NCBI GenBank assembly: GCA_013177945.1
Contig: JABLXW010000020.1
Coordinates: forward strand, 62,001 to 126,000
Length of the DNA: 64,000 nucleotides
Origin: Bacillota bacterium
GTDB taxonomy: Bacteria > Bacillota > DSM-12270 > Thermacetogeniales > Thermacetogeniaceae
Reading direction: 5' to 3'
Shown: positions 52,542 through 60,357 of the stretch, piece by piece
Layout of the letters: every line of letters begins with the position of its first letter
Position numbering within the stretch: position 1 is the stretch's first letter
Made by a program: the position numbers and the translations under genes
The notes under the pieces: model-generated
What the model saw: only the letters and a program-made list of their open reading frames with translations
Database searches by the model: none
What the model was told of the DNA's origin: nothing

Positions 52542-53154
52542 CTACAGCCTGCCTTTCCTTGTGCCGCAGTCTATCCCGCCAGGAAACTCCCTTAGTCTCC
52601 AGGTTGCCACTGGAACAGTAAGGGGAGCCTTTGGGCATCATCTTATTACTATCAAGCGCAACCGCTACGTTATTAACCATGAATGAAAGAGGCGAAGGAG
52701 CTTTGTGGAAAATAACCCTCCGCCTGTTTTTGACGCTTCTCTTTCTTGTACCGGGGGAGTCCGGGTTGGTGGCCGAGATTTTTTAATTGTTTGAGGAGCG
52801 GCCCCCGCTCCCACCTGACGCGAGGAAGGTCCATGAGGTCGGTTTTCCGGTCCACCAATCCTTCCCGCCCGGCAAAAATGCAGCGGAAACCGGCCCTCCG
52901 GGCGGCCTCCCGGACCTCCCTGCCCGTGCAACCGAAGGGCAGGGAAAGCGCGGACGGCGGCCTCCCCACGATCTCCTCGAGAACAGCGCGGGATACCACA
53001 AGATCGTTCCAGATCCGGGCCCGGCGTTCGTCTCCGGTTTCAGGCCGGCCCGTCCAGGGACTATGGAGTCTTGCCTGGTAGTACGGCTGTCCGCCAACGG
53101 TACTGTGCCCCTCGTGGGTGTGGGAACCTACGGTAACAAGCCCGCTCGCTGCCA
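52542..53154. repeat. 613-bp direct repeat, copy 1 (deacetylase 3' end)
   Basis: Almost identical to 54764-55377, differing by one indel and a few substitutions. It covers the C-terminal 160 codons of a polysaccharide deacetylase and about 130 bp beyond its stop. Here the gene's 5' part is missing and is replaced by REP-like sequence. Confidence 0.9.
52673..53154 (-). pseudogene. 5'-truncated polysaccharide deacetylase copy
   Basis: Encodes only LAASGLVTVGSHTHEGHSTV to the C-terminus (about 160 codons), matching the full gene at 54896-55834. It has the His pair (SHTHEGH) but not the catalytic Asp-Asp. No start codon or ribosome site fits; it is a duplication product truncated at the REP boundary. 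Confidence 0.88.
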
Positions 53155-53165
53155 AGCACACAAGC

Positions 53166-53414
53166 ACAAACAGGGGGACGGTTCTGCTGTTTGTCCCCTT
53201 CAGGCTTTATTTTAACAGTCAACCCTGTTATGTTATCCTCGCAATCTGTCTGAGGCTACTCCCCTCTATTTCCTTGATTTTCTGCAAGATTTTATCCCGC
53301 TCTGGTTTTTCCATCTGGTGCAGAACATTAACCGGTCTACCACTTAATTTTTTTGATTTCGTGTTTCGTCACTTACTCCTGCTTGCGCAAACATGAGAAC
53401 CGTCCCCTTGTTTG
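53166..53414. repeat. REP-flanked transposase fragment, copy 1
   Basis: About 249 bp, matching 54510-54761. REP-like words lie at both ends (gggacggttctgctgtttg at one, caaacatgagaaccgtccc at the other) with a transposase C-terminal fragment between, like the arrangement of REP-associated transposons. Confidence 0.82.
53228..53370 (-). pseudogene. REP-associated (IS200-like) transposase, C-terminal fragment
   Basis: In-frame stretch KLSGRPVNVLHQMEKPERDK followed by ILQKIKEIEGSSLRQIARIT and a stop at 53228. The 'LKEIEGxSLRQIARITG' helix-turn-helix is typical of the C-terminus of REP-associated Y1 transposases in Firmicutes. The catalytic HUH domain is absent. Confidence 0.75.
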
Positions 53415-54053
53415 CCTATCTTTTTCCTTGAGGGCAAGCACTTTCAATTCCTTCAAGAAAGACTCCAGAAGCTCCGGTGCTTCGCTCAACAGTTCCGGCT
53501 CAAGGAGGAGCAGCCCGGCGGCCTCTGTCGGGTATACCTTTTTCAGCTTCTCCCACCGCCGCTCGAGAGCTTCGGCTCTCGCCGTCAGCGGGAACGCCTC
53601 TCTCAGCAGGTCCTCTCTTCTGCGTTTGTAGGCTGCAGCCACGTCCAGGACATCCCTCGTCTTCAGCGTTTCTGCTCTATAGAAGAGTTTCTTAACTACT
53701 ATCTCCTCGGGGGTTTCTATGTACACGGATTCCCCTTCAACTTCGCTTTCCCGGCGAGGTCTTCGGGTGAGGTTGGGAGCCACAATGAAGTCGATTTCTC
53801 CCTCTGCGAGCTTCAGTTTGAGGAAGCTGGAACCCTCCACGTAGTCGCGGACGATCTCTGCCGCCGCTCTGTTGAGTCGCGGGGTCAAAAAGGTAAGAAG
53901 CTGGGCATCGGTAAAAAAAATGTCGACATCCCTGCTTTCCCTGTGATGGAGGTGAAGGGCGAGGGCCGTTCCTCCTCCGAAGCTCCACTCGCTACGGGGA
54001 ATCCCGGAGGCGTCCAGAAGGCGGACCGCCTTTTTAAAGAGTTTCTTCCACAT
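53373..54053 (-). CDS. AbiEii/AbiGii-type nucleotidyltransferase (toxin-like)
   Basis: About 226 residues from the ATG at 54051-54053. WSFGGGTALALHLHHRESRDVDIFF contains the GG...(x)D(x)D nucleotidyltransferase signature of the DUF1814/AbiEii family; IETPEEIVVKKLFYRAETLKTRDVLDVAAAY is the following conserved stretch. It overlaps the 91-residue gene by 20 nt, as toxin-antitoxin pairs do. The last codons (TRGRFSCLRKQE) are made of REP-like sequence, so the true C-terminus was replaced by the adjacent repeat. Activity is uncertain. Confidence 0.8.
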   Translation of the reverse strand: MWKKLFKKAVRLLDASGIPRSEWSFGGGTALALHLHHRESRDVDIFFTDAQLLTFLTPRLNRAAAEIVRDYVEGSSFLKLKLAEGEIDFIVAPNLTRRPRRESEVEGESVYIETPEEIVVKKLFYRAETLKTRDVLDVAAAYKRRREDLLREAFPLTARAEALERRWEKLKKVYPTEAAGLLLLEPELLSEAPELLESFLKELKVLALKEKDRQTRGRFSCLRKQE

Positions 54054-54309
54054 CCAGGTATACCATCTCCTCGAAGTCCGGGTTCGGGTAGATCTCTCTG
54101 ATGTATCTCTCGTAGTAGGCCGCCAGCACTTCGTCTGAAACTCCGTGCCTTGAGGCGAACTTCGCCACATCCTGGAGGGGAACGTCCGTAAAGAAGTTGA
54201 AGATCTGGGCAGCGTACTTTTTGTTGAATTTCATGTTTCTCAGCATTTCCGCGAGCCTTTCCTCTTTCAGGCGGCCGCGCGTCTGGGCGTTTATCGTGGA
54301 CTCAACCAT
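54034..54309 (-). CDS. Small partner protein of the nucleotidyltransferase (antitoxin-like)
   Basis: 91 residues, helical and charged (GRLKEERLAEMLRNMKFNKK, DVAKFASRHGVSDEVLAAYYERYIREIYPNPDFEEM). The middle could be a helix-turn-helix. Its 3' end overlaps the nucleotidyltransferase start. I do not recognise a named family; the antitoxin role is by position. The pair sits exactly between the two duplicated repeat blocks. Confidence 0.6.
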   Translation of the reverse strand: MVESTINAQTRGRLKEERLAEMLRNMKFNKKYAAQIFNFFTDVPLQDVAKFASRHGVSDEVLAAYYERYIREIYPNPDFEEMVYLDVEETL

Positions 54310-54439
54310 CAGGTCATTCCTTTCATTTAGTTTTTGAGGTAGAAGCGGAGGTTCAGATGGCCTCTTGAATTTTCTTGAGGGTATTTTATCCTAAAGGAGG
54401 TGCAGGTTGCAATAAGCGCTGACTGACCTGAAAATGCAA

Positions 54440-54492
54440 GGTTCATTACTGCAGTTCACACTACAGGCATTTTCCCGAATTTATTCTGCTCG
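54440..54492. repeat. 53-bp copy of the end of the Cys-rich gene
   Basis: Matches 49317-49369 with one mismatch; that segment is the last codons and stop of the gene at 49333 plus 16 bp. In both places it abuts REP-like sequence, though on opposite sides. Confidence 0.85.
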
Positions 54493-54509
54493 GACAAACA
54501 GGGGGACAG

Positions 54510-54761
54510 ACAAACAGGGGGACGGTTCTGCTGTTTGTCCCCTTCAGGCTTTATTTTAACAGTCAACCCTGTTATGTTATCCTCGCAATCTGTCTGAGGC
54601 TACTCCCCTCTATCTCCTTGATTTTCTGCAAGATTTTATCCCGCTCTGGTTTTTCCATCTGGTGCAGAACATTAACCGGTCTACCACTTAATTTTTTTGA
54701 TTTCGTGCTTCGGCACTTACCTTACTTGCTTGCGCAAACATGAGAACCGTCCCCTTGTTTG
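54510..54761. repeat. REP-flanked transposase fragment, copy 2
   Basis: Matches 53166-53414. It is followed directly by the 614-bp deacetylase repeat, whereas in copy 1 the order of the two blocks is reversed. Confidence 0.82.
54572..54714 (-). pseudogene. REP-associated transposase C-terminal fragment, second copy
   Basis: Same fragment as 53228-53370, ending in the SLRQIARIT-type helix and a stop at 54572. It has no catalytic domain. Confidence 0.75.
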
Positions 54762-54763
54762 GC

Positions 54764-55377
54764 CTACAGCCTGGCCTTTCCTTGTGCCGCAGTCTATCCC
54801 GCCAGGAAACTCCCTTAGTCTCCAGGTTGCCACTGGAACAGTAAGGGGAGCCTTTGGGCATCATCTTATTACTATCAAGCGCAACCGCTACGTTATTAAC
54901 CATGAATGAAAGAGGCGAAGGAGCTTTGTGGAAAATAACCCTCCGCCTGTTTTTGACGCTTCTCTTTCTTGTACCGGGGGAGTCCGGGTTGGTGGCCGAG
55001 ATTTTTTAATTGTTTGAGGAGCGGCCCCCGCTCCCACCTGACGCGAGGAAGGTCCATGAGGTCGGTTTTCCGGTCCACCAATCCTTCCCGCCCGGCAAAA
55101 ATGCAGCGGAAACCGGCCCTCCGGGCGGCCTCCCGGACCTCCCTGCCCGTGCAACCGAAGGGCAGGGAAAGCGCGGACGGCGGCCTCCCCACGATCTCCT
55201 CGAGAACAGCGCGGGATACCACAAGATCGTTCCAGATCCGGGCCCGGCGTTCGTCTCCGGTTTCAGGCCGGCCCGTCCAGGGACTATGGAGTCTTGCCTG
55301 GTAGTACGGCTGTCCGCCAACGGTACTGTGCCCCTCGTGGGTGTGGGAACCCACGGCAACAAGCCCGCTCGCTGCCA
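54764..55377. repeat. 614-bp direct repeat, copy 2 (within the complete deacetylase)
   Basis: Partner of 52542-53154. The gene continues intact upstream (to 55834), so this is the parental copy. Confidence 0.9.
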
Positions 55378-55834
55378 TCAACCGCAGCTGCTCCGGAGAA
55401 ACCTTCGGCAGGTGGAGCTCCTCCCGGCGCACCGGGGCGAGCCATTTGGTGATGGGGAAGACAACCAGCGGGATTCGGCGCGCCTTCAGGGCCGGAAAAG
55501 CCAGACTGTAAATGCCCTCGTACCCGTCGTCTGCCGCCAGGAGGACGGCGCCAGGCGGCACATCACCCCGCCCCTCAACAAAAGCAAGGAATTGGTCCAG
55601 AGCGATGAAAACGTAGCCGGCCCTTTGTAGGGAGTCGAGCGTTTCCCGGAATTCTTTTAAAGAAACGGTATAGGGCCCCGGCTTTTCCTGTATCTGGTGA
55701 AAGAAAACCGCCGCCACCTGGCGCCCGGAAGCTACCGCCCCTTGAGCCCTATTTTGTTTTAAGCAGGAAGGCCTCGTAGCATGAAGACTATCAATGAAAA
55801 ATATACAACCCAACAACAATATGGTTGCTGCCAT
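54896..55834 (-). CDS. Polysaccharide deacetylase (NodB homology), exported
   Basis: About 312 residues. Signal peptide or anchor at the N-terminus (ATILLLGCIFFIDSLHA), then a PgaB-like N-terminal segment (AAVFFHQIQEKPGPYTVSL) and the NodB domain: catalytic Asp pair in AADDGYEGI, metal His pair in GSHTHEGHS, and LSLPFGCTGREVREAAR. It probably removes N-acetyl groups from an envelope or biofilm glycan. ATG at 55832-55834 with AAGGG 10 nt upstream; upstream codons in frame lie in a repeat shared with 58808. Confidence 0.88.
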   Translation of the reverse strand: MAATILLLGCIFFIDSLHATRPSCLKQNRAQGAVASGRQVAAVFFHQIQEKPGPYTVSLKEFRETLDSLQRAGYVFIALDQFLAFVEGRGDVPPGAVLLAADDGYEGIYSLAFPALKARRIPLVVFPITKWLAPVRREELHLPKVSPEQLRLMAASGLVAVGSHTHEGHSTVGGQPYYQARLHSPWTGRPETGDERRARIWNDLVVSRAVLEEIVGRPPSALSLPFGCTGREVREAARRAGFRCIFAGREGLVDRKTDLMDLPRVRWERGPLLKQLKNLGHQPGLPRYKKEKRQKQAEGYFPQSSFASFIHG

Positions 55835-55892
55835 CAAAAATTTGCCCTTGCTTGTATTTATCAAACTATCTACCCCCGACGACAGACAATTC

Positions 55893-56005
55893 AACTTGAT
55901 TATATATTTCTGGAAAAGATTTGTACAGCGCCGGCAGGATTTAAGACACAAAGGAGCGAAACGTAACAGGATGAAAAAATTGGTGAGATGTGGTGTTCAA
56001 GAGAT
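55893..56005 (+). repeat. 113-bp promoter/leader repeat, copy 1
   Basis: Begins aacttgattatatatttctg and matches 58808-58920 with only scattered differences. It contains a start codon followed by codons for KKLVRCGVQE; here this opens a 29-codon frame ending near 56060. It precedes the CapK-like gene by 110 bp. Confidence 0.8.
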
Positions 56006-56115
56006 AAAAAATCCAGGAAAACCGGTTCCTGAAGGAGAATCTAAATTGAAATCTAATTAAACTGCGGCATCTGCCTGCCAGGAAAAAAGATAAAAAAATC
56101 AGGGCGGTTGAGAAA

Positions 56116-57471
56116 ATGAGCTTGAACAAGGCGTTAATCAAATACCTCGCCTTCCCTGCCATGGAAAGGTTCAAAGGAAACAAAATCCGTCAATACCTGT
56201 CCTATCTAAAGCAAACCCAGTTCCTCCCGCCGGACGAAATCAGGCGCCTCCAGCAGAAAAAACTCGCGGTGCTGCTGCGTCACTGCCTCGCCAGGGTTCC
56301 CGCCTACCAGCCCTTCGCCTACCTGCTCGACCAAGTTGAACGGGAACCGGAAGGTGTGCTTAAACAACTTCCGATTTTAACCAAACAGAACTTCATTGAG
56401 AACACCAATCTCTATCTGGCTCAAGGACAAAAGCCGGAAAACCTGATTCTCAACCGAACCGGGGGATCAACCGGGGAACCTGTAAGGTTTTATTTAGACC
56501 GGGCAACTGTAGAGCACTACGAAGCGGCAAGGTGGCGCGGCCTTTCCTGGTGGGGCATCGAAATCGGAGACCCTTCGGCGATGATCTGGGGTTCCCCCCT
56601 GGAGCTCAGCCAGAACCAGCAGCTTCTCTATTACCTGAAAGAAAGATACCTTAAAAACAGGATCATCATCCCTGCTTACGGAATGAAACCCGAAGGTCTG
56701 GCAGAATACGCGAAAAAAATCAATTCGCTCCGGCCCGTTTACATCTACGGGTACGCTTCGGCTCTTGCCCTGTTCGCCCGACTCGCCTCCGAGTCCGGAA
56801 TAAAGCTGAAACCACGCTTAAAAGGAGTTGTCTCTACGGCAGAGACCCTTCACGAAGACATGCGCACTGCAATCGAAAGTTTTTTCAACTGCAAAGCAGT
56901 CAACGAGTACGGCGCCCGGGACGGCGGAATTATCGCTTACGAGTGCCCCTGCGGAGGGATGCACATCAGCGCCGAAAACCTCTATTTAGAAATCGTCGAC
57001 CTGAAAACCAAAGAGCCGGCAGAAACAGGAAAAACAGGGCTGGTCTTGGTAACAGACCTGAACAATTTTGCAATGCCCCGCCTCCGCTACCAGCTAGGAG
57101 ATCTCGCAGCACTCTCACCCGAACGGTGCCCGTGCGGGGTGAACCTGCCTCTCATGGGAAATATCGAAGGCCGGGAGGACGACGTTTTCGTGGGTAGAAA
57201 CGGCGAATTCATCCACGGCCACTTCTTCAACCACATCGCCCGCAATCTCGACGGAATCAGACAGTTTCAATTGGTCCAGTCCGCGCCCCGCGCGGTCATC
57301 CTGAAAATAGTAAAAGGAAAAAATTTCGCCGAACAGGAGGTTGAATTTTTCAAAAACAAGATTCTCGAGGCGCTTGGGGAGGTAGATATCACCCTGGAGT
57401 TTGTTCCGGCCATACCGCCTTCTCCGTCCGGCAAGGTTCAATACGCGAAGCGTCTTTTTCCACTTTCTTGA
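56116..57471 (+). CDS. CapK/PaaK-like AMP-forming ligase
   Basis: 451 residues of the phenylacetate-CoA ligase/CapK branch of the adenylate-forming superfamily. AMP-binding loop RTGGSTGEPVRF, the YGARDGG motif, and the C-terminal GREDDVF and PSGKVQYAKR are visible. A cysteine set (ECPCGG and RCPCG) may bind zinc, as in CapK proteins of surface polysaccharide loci. The setting among deacetylase and glycosyltransferase genes favours envelope polysaccharide modification, not aromatic degradation. Its 3' end overlaps the convergent membrane glycosyltransferase by 83 bp. Confidence 0.84.
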   Translation: MSLNKALIKYLAFPAMERFKGNKIRQYLSYLKQTQFLPPDEIRRLQQKKLAVLLRHCLARVPAYQPFAYLLDQVEREPEGVLKQLPILTKQNFIENTNLYLAQGQKPENLILNRTGGSTGEPVRFYLDRATVEHYEAARWRGLSWWGIEIGDPSAMIWGSPLELSQNQQLLYYLKERYLKNRIIIPAYGMKPEGLAEYAKKINSLRPVYIYGYASALALFARLASESGIKLKPRLKGVVSTAETLHEDMRTAIESFFNCKAVNEYGARDGGIIAYECPCGGMHISAENLYLEIVDLKTKEPAETGKTGLVLVTDLNNFAMPRLRYQLGDLAALSPERCPCGVNLPLMGNIEGREDDVFVGRNGEFIHGHFFNHIARNLDGIRQFQLVQSAPRAVILKIVKGKNFAEQEVEFFKNKILEALGEVDITLEFVPAIPPSPSGKVQYAKRLFPLS

Positions 57472-58846
57472 GCTTTACAGGATAATTACATTTCTCTACA
57501 GAGCAAAGAAGGTACCGGCTGATTCTGGCAGGCGGAACCGCTGCAAGGAGGAAGACCAGCGGAAGCAAAGGGAGGCCGTAGCGCCCGTAGCTGAAGTAGA
57601 CCATGTGCTCCAGGGTGTAGGCGGCCAGAAAGGCGGTTAGCAGAACGCCTGCTCCCTGCCGGGAAAGGACCAGGAGAACGGCCCCCAGAACCGCCAGAAT
57701 GAAAACAGCGAATTGAAAAGGAAGAAAGTAAGAACCCGCAATTCCCAGCACCGTCCGGGGGTAAAAGGGGACAATCCACAGGAAATAGGGCTTCCGGATC
57801 AGGTAGTAATGCAGGTACTTCCCGGTCTCCCGGGTGAAGCCCGCCTTGATGCGCTGCCAGGCAAGCTCTGTACGCGCCCTGTTCATCTCCATTTCGTTTT
57901 TGCTGGAGGGCCAGTCGGGAGCATAACCCCGGTGCAGCCCCTCCGGATAGGTTCCCAGCAGCAGGGGAGAACCCCCTTCCGAGGAAAGGGGAATGAACTG
58001 CCGGAAAACAACGGCGTTCCGCAGCCACCAGGGGATCAAGGGCAGGCAGAAACAGAGGAGAAGAACAAAACCCAGGCGCCACCTCTCTCTCTCGAAAAGA
58101 CGGTACAAGAATCCGGTTCTGGCGCGCCCTCCTCCAGAACGGAGAAAAATCGCCCCCAAACATAAAACCGGGAGAGGGAGAACGGTGGGACGAACCAGAG
58201 CCGCAAATCCACAGAGGAGGCCAAGCAAACAAGCGTGCCGCAGCAAGGCGCGCCCGCCGGAGGAAGCGGCGGAAATATTCAGCCTGTCCAGGAAATCAAG
58301 GCTATAATAAACTGCAGCGGTCGTCAGGAGGCCAAAAAGGCTTTCGGTCAAAAAATACCCGGGGAGCGCCACCAGCGGCGGGTAAAGGGCGGCGGCCCCA
58401 AGGGCCGGCAGCCCCCAGGGCCCCAAGGTGAGCCTCCGGGCGATCATCCCTATAAAAAAGAGCTGGAGCACGGACAGGAGACCCTGGGCAATCCGGATTA
58501 ACAACTCCCGGGGAAGAAAGTCGGGGAGGATGTAAAAGATGCTTAAAAAAAGAGGATATCCCGGCATCACGTAGGCGCTGGAACGGCCGGGGTCAAACGT
58601 GGTGAATCTGTAGCAAGCAACAAGGATCCTGGCGCTCCGCCGGTACATTAAATCATCTGAGCCCAGCTCCAGAGACGGGCCCTGTACGGCAACCACATAA
58701 AACCGCAGAGCCAGAGCAAGACAGAGAAGCTGGAAAAAAAGAATTTCCTGGCGGAAAAACGTGCGAAAAAACCTCTGGAAAAGCACCCCCACCACCACCT
58801 TGCCCCGAACTTGATTATATATTTCTGGAAAAGATTTGTACAGCAC
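57389..58846 (-). CDS. GT39/ArnT-like polytopic membrane glycosyltransferase
   Basis: 485 residues with about ten membrane segments and, after the first, an acidic loop (SLELGSDDLMYRRSARI) where family members have the catalytic Asp. The 'FTTFDPGRSSAYVMPGYPLFLSIFY' loop and the AALVRPTVLPLP helix are typical of GT-C (PMT/ArnT) enzymes that use polyprenyl-phosphate sugars. The start is uncertain: GTG codons near 58800 are possible. It is convergent with the CapK-like gene and divergent from the GT2 cluster, whose products would make its lipid-linked donor. Confidence 0.8.
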   Translation of the reverse strand: MLYKSFPEIYNQVRGKVVVGVLFQRFFRTFFRQEILFFQLLCLALALRFYVVAVQGPSLELGSDDLMYRRSARILVACYRFTTFDPGRSSAYVMPGYPLFLSIFYILPDFLPRELLIRIAQGLLSVLQLFFIGMIARRLTLGPWGLPALGAAALYPPLVALPGYFLTESLFGLLTTAAVYYSLDFLDRLNISAASSGGRALLRHACLLGLLCGFAALVRPTVLPLPVLCLGAIFLRSGGGRARTGFLYRLFERERWRLGFVLLLCFCLPLIPWWLRNAVVFRQFIPLSSEGGSPLLLGTYPEGLHRGYAPDWPSSKNEMEMNRARTELAWQRIKAGFTRETGKYLHYYLIRKPYFLWIVPFYPRTVLGIAGSYFLPFQFAVFILAVLGAVLLVLSRQGAGVLLTAFLAAYTLEHMVYFSYGRYGLPLLPLVFLLAAVPPARISRYLLCSVEKCNYPVKLKKVEKDASRIEPCRTEKAVWPEQTPG

Positions 58847-58920
58847 CGGCAGGATTTAAGACACTAAGGGGCGAAAAGTAACCGGGTGAAAAAATTGGTG
58901 AGATGTGGTGTTCAAGAAAT
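58808..58920 (+). repeat. 113-bp promoter/leader repeat, copy 2
   Basis: Partner of 55893-56005. Here the conserved start codon is GTG (58886) and its frame continues without stop into the GT2 gene, so the leader is fused to the coding sequence. It also overlaps the 5' end of the divergent GT39-like gene. Confidence 0.8.
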
Positions 58921-59650
58921 GAAGAATAAGGAGTGCACGCGGGGGAAAACGCGGGTGCTGGCCATCGTCCCGGCCTACAACGAAGAGAAGACGGTGGGGG
59001 AAGTGGTCCGGGAGCTGAAACTGCAGGGCGTCGACGTGCTGGTGGTCAACGACGGCTCCCAGGACAGGACGGGTGAGGCGGCCGCAGCAGCGGGAGCCGA
59101 GGTTGTCAATCTTCCCTTTAACCTGGGCATCGGAGGGGCGGTCCAAACCGGCTACCGCTACGCCGCAACCTACAATTACGACATTGCGGTTCAGGTTGAC
59201 GGAGACGGCCAGCACGATCCCGCCTGCCTGGACCAGCTCCTCCGGCCGCTGCTCGCCGGCGAGGCAGACCTTGTGCTGGGCTCCCGGTTCCTCGGCAGTG
59301 CCGGATACCGCGTTCCGCTTTTGCGGCGGCTGGGGATGCTTGTTTTTACTTCGATTATTTCCCTGCTCTACAAGCGCCTGATTACCGATACCACGAGCGG
59401 GTATCGCGCCGCAAACAAAGAATTAATCCATCTTTTCGCGCAGGAATATCCCACCGACTACCCTGAGGTGGAAGTCCTTGCCCAGCTTTGTTTCTTAAAG
59501 AAGCGGCTGAAAGAGGTTCCGGTCCGGATGCTGGAACGCGCCCACGGCTCATCTTCTATTACGCTGGGGCGCTCTCTCTATTACATGCTCAAGGTATCTC
59601 TCGCCATTTTTAAAAACATCAAGTGGGGGACCGAAAAAAATGCATTTTGA
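58886..59650 (+). CDS. GT2 family (DPM1/polyprenyl-phosphate) glycosyltransferase
   Basis: 254 residues if started at GTG 58886; an ATG at 58919 (MKNKECTRGK) is equally likely, since the first 11 residues come from the duplicated leader. The GT-A fold is clear: LAIVPAYNEEKTVGEVV, VVNDGSQDRTGEAA, and the metal motif DGDGQHDP; acceptor-side LGSRFLG. No membrane domain follows, so it resembles DPM1-type synthases making undecaprenyl-phosphate sugars at the inner membrane face. It overlaps DUF2304 by 11 nt. Confidence 0.9.
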   Translation: MKKLVRCGVQEMKNKECTRGKTRVLAIVPAYNEEKTVGEVVRELKLQGVDVLVVNDGSQDRTGEAAAAAGAEVVNLPFNLGIGGAVQTGYRYAATYNYDIAVQVDGDGQHDPACLDQLLRPLLAGEADLVLGSRFLGSAGYRVPLLRRLGMLVFTSIISLLYKRLITDTTSGYRAANKELIHLFAQEYPTDYPEVEVLAQLCFLKKRLKEVPVRMLERAHGSSSITLGRSLYYMLKVSLAIFKNIKWGTEKNAF

Positions 59651-60008
59651 CATCTACACCGGCGCCGTCATCATTGCCCTTCTCTTCTTACTGTTGGTAC
59701 TCAGGCTGGTCCGGAACGGGAGCCTGCAGGAGCGTTACGCCCTTCTCTGGCTTTTCGCCGCCCTGGTGATCATCGTGCTCGCGCTCGGGCCTTCCCTGCT
59801 GGACCGGCTGGCCGGAATCCTGAAGATTTATTACCCCCCTTCGCTCTTATTTTTCGTGGCGATCATGTTCTGCTTTGTCCTCCTGCTCCATTTCTCGGTG
59901 GTGCTCTCCCAGCTCTCCAGGCGGGTGGTCCGGCTGGCCCAGGAAGTCGCCCTGCTGCGCTACGAACTTGCAAAAGAAAAAGGAAGGGAGCAAAAAGAAG
60001 TTGTATAA
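59640..60008 (+). CDS. DUF2304 small membrane protein
   Basis: 122 residues with three membrane segments (AVIIALLFLLLVLRLV, LLWLFAALVIIVLALG, LLFFVAIMFCFVLLLHFSVVLS) and a charged C-terminal helix (RRVVRLAQEVALLRYELAKEKG). DUF2304 proteins commonly follow GT2 enzymes and are thought to assist them; no activity is established. ATG at 59640 lies within the end of the GT2 gene. Confidence 0.83.
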   Translation: MHFDIYTGAVIIALLFLLLVLRLVRNGSLQERYALLWLFAALVIIVLALGPSLLDRLAGILKIYYPPSLLFFVAIMFCFVLLLHFSVVLSQLSRRVVRLAQEVALLRYELAKEKGREQKEVV

Positions 60009-60357
60009 AACACTGGGGCTGGTGCTAGCCAATGTCGTTCTTCTGGTGGCGGGCCAGATTCTCTGGAAAACGGGGGTCAACCGGCTCGGCAGCCTCGACC
60101 TGAGCGCGCTCCCCCGTCTCTTTGTTTCTCCCTGGATTTGGGGCGGAATTCTTCTTTTTGGTGCAGCCACAGTCATCTGGCTGGTTGCGCTTTCCCGCGC
60201 CGCCCTGAGCACCCTTTATCCCCTGCAGAGCCTGGCTTACATTCTGGGAATGGCAGCCGGGGTACTGCTTTTCCACGAAAAGGTGAGCTGGACAGGGTGG
60301 CTCGGCGGGTTCCTGATCTTTACTGGAATCTACCTGATTGCTAAAAGCGGATTATGA
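60001..60357 (+). CDS. SMR/EamA-type small membrane transporter (ArnE/F-like)
   Basis: 118 residues, four membrane segments (LANVVLLVAGQILWKTGV, WIWGGILLFGAATVIWLVAL, LQSLAYILGMAAGVLLF, WLGGFLIFTGIYLIAKS). The pattern is that of the small multidrug resistance fold; members beside polyprenyl-phosphate glycosyltransferases act as lipid-sugar flippases (ArnE/F in enterics). TTG at 60001 overlaps DUF2304 by 8 nt. With GT2, DUF2304 and the GT39-like enzyme it would form a lipid-linked sugar transfer pathway. Confidence 0.8.
   Translation: MYKTLGLVLANVVLLVAGQILWKTGVNRLGSLDLSALPRLFVSPWIWGGILLFGAATVIWLVALSRAALSTLYPLQSLAYILGMAAGVLLFHEKVSWTGWLGGFLIFTGIYLIAKSGL

Noticed and set aside
52465-52680. Short minus-strand frame (also at 54688-54903) ahead of the deacetylase repeat
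   Set aside because: It lies mostly inside the duplicated block downstream of the deacetylase stop; its duplication follows from the repeat and it has no protein-like features.
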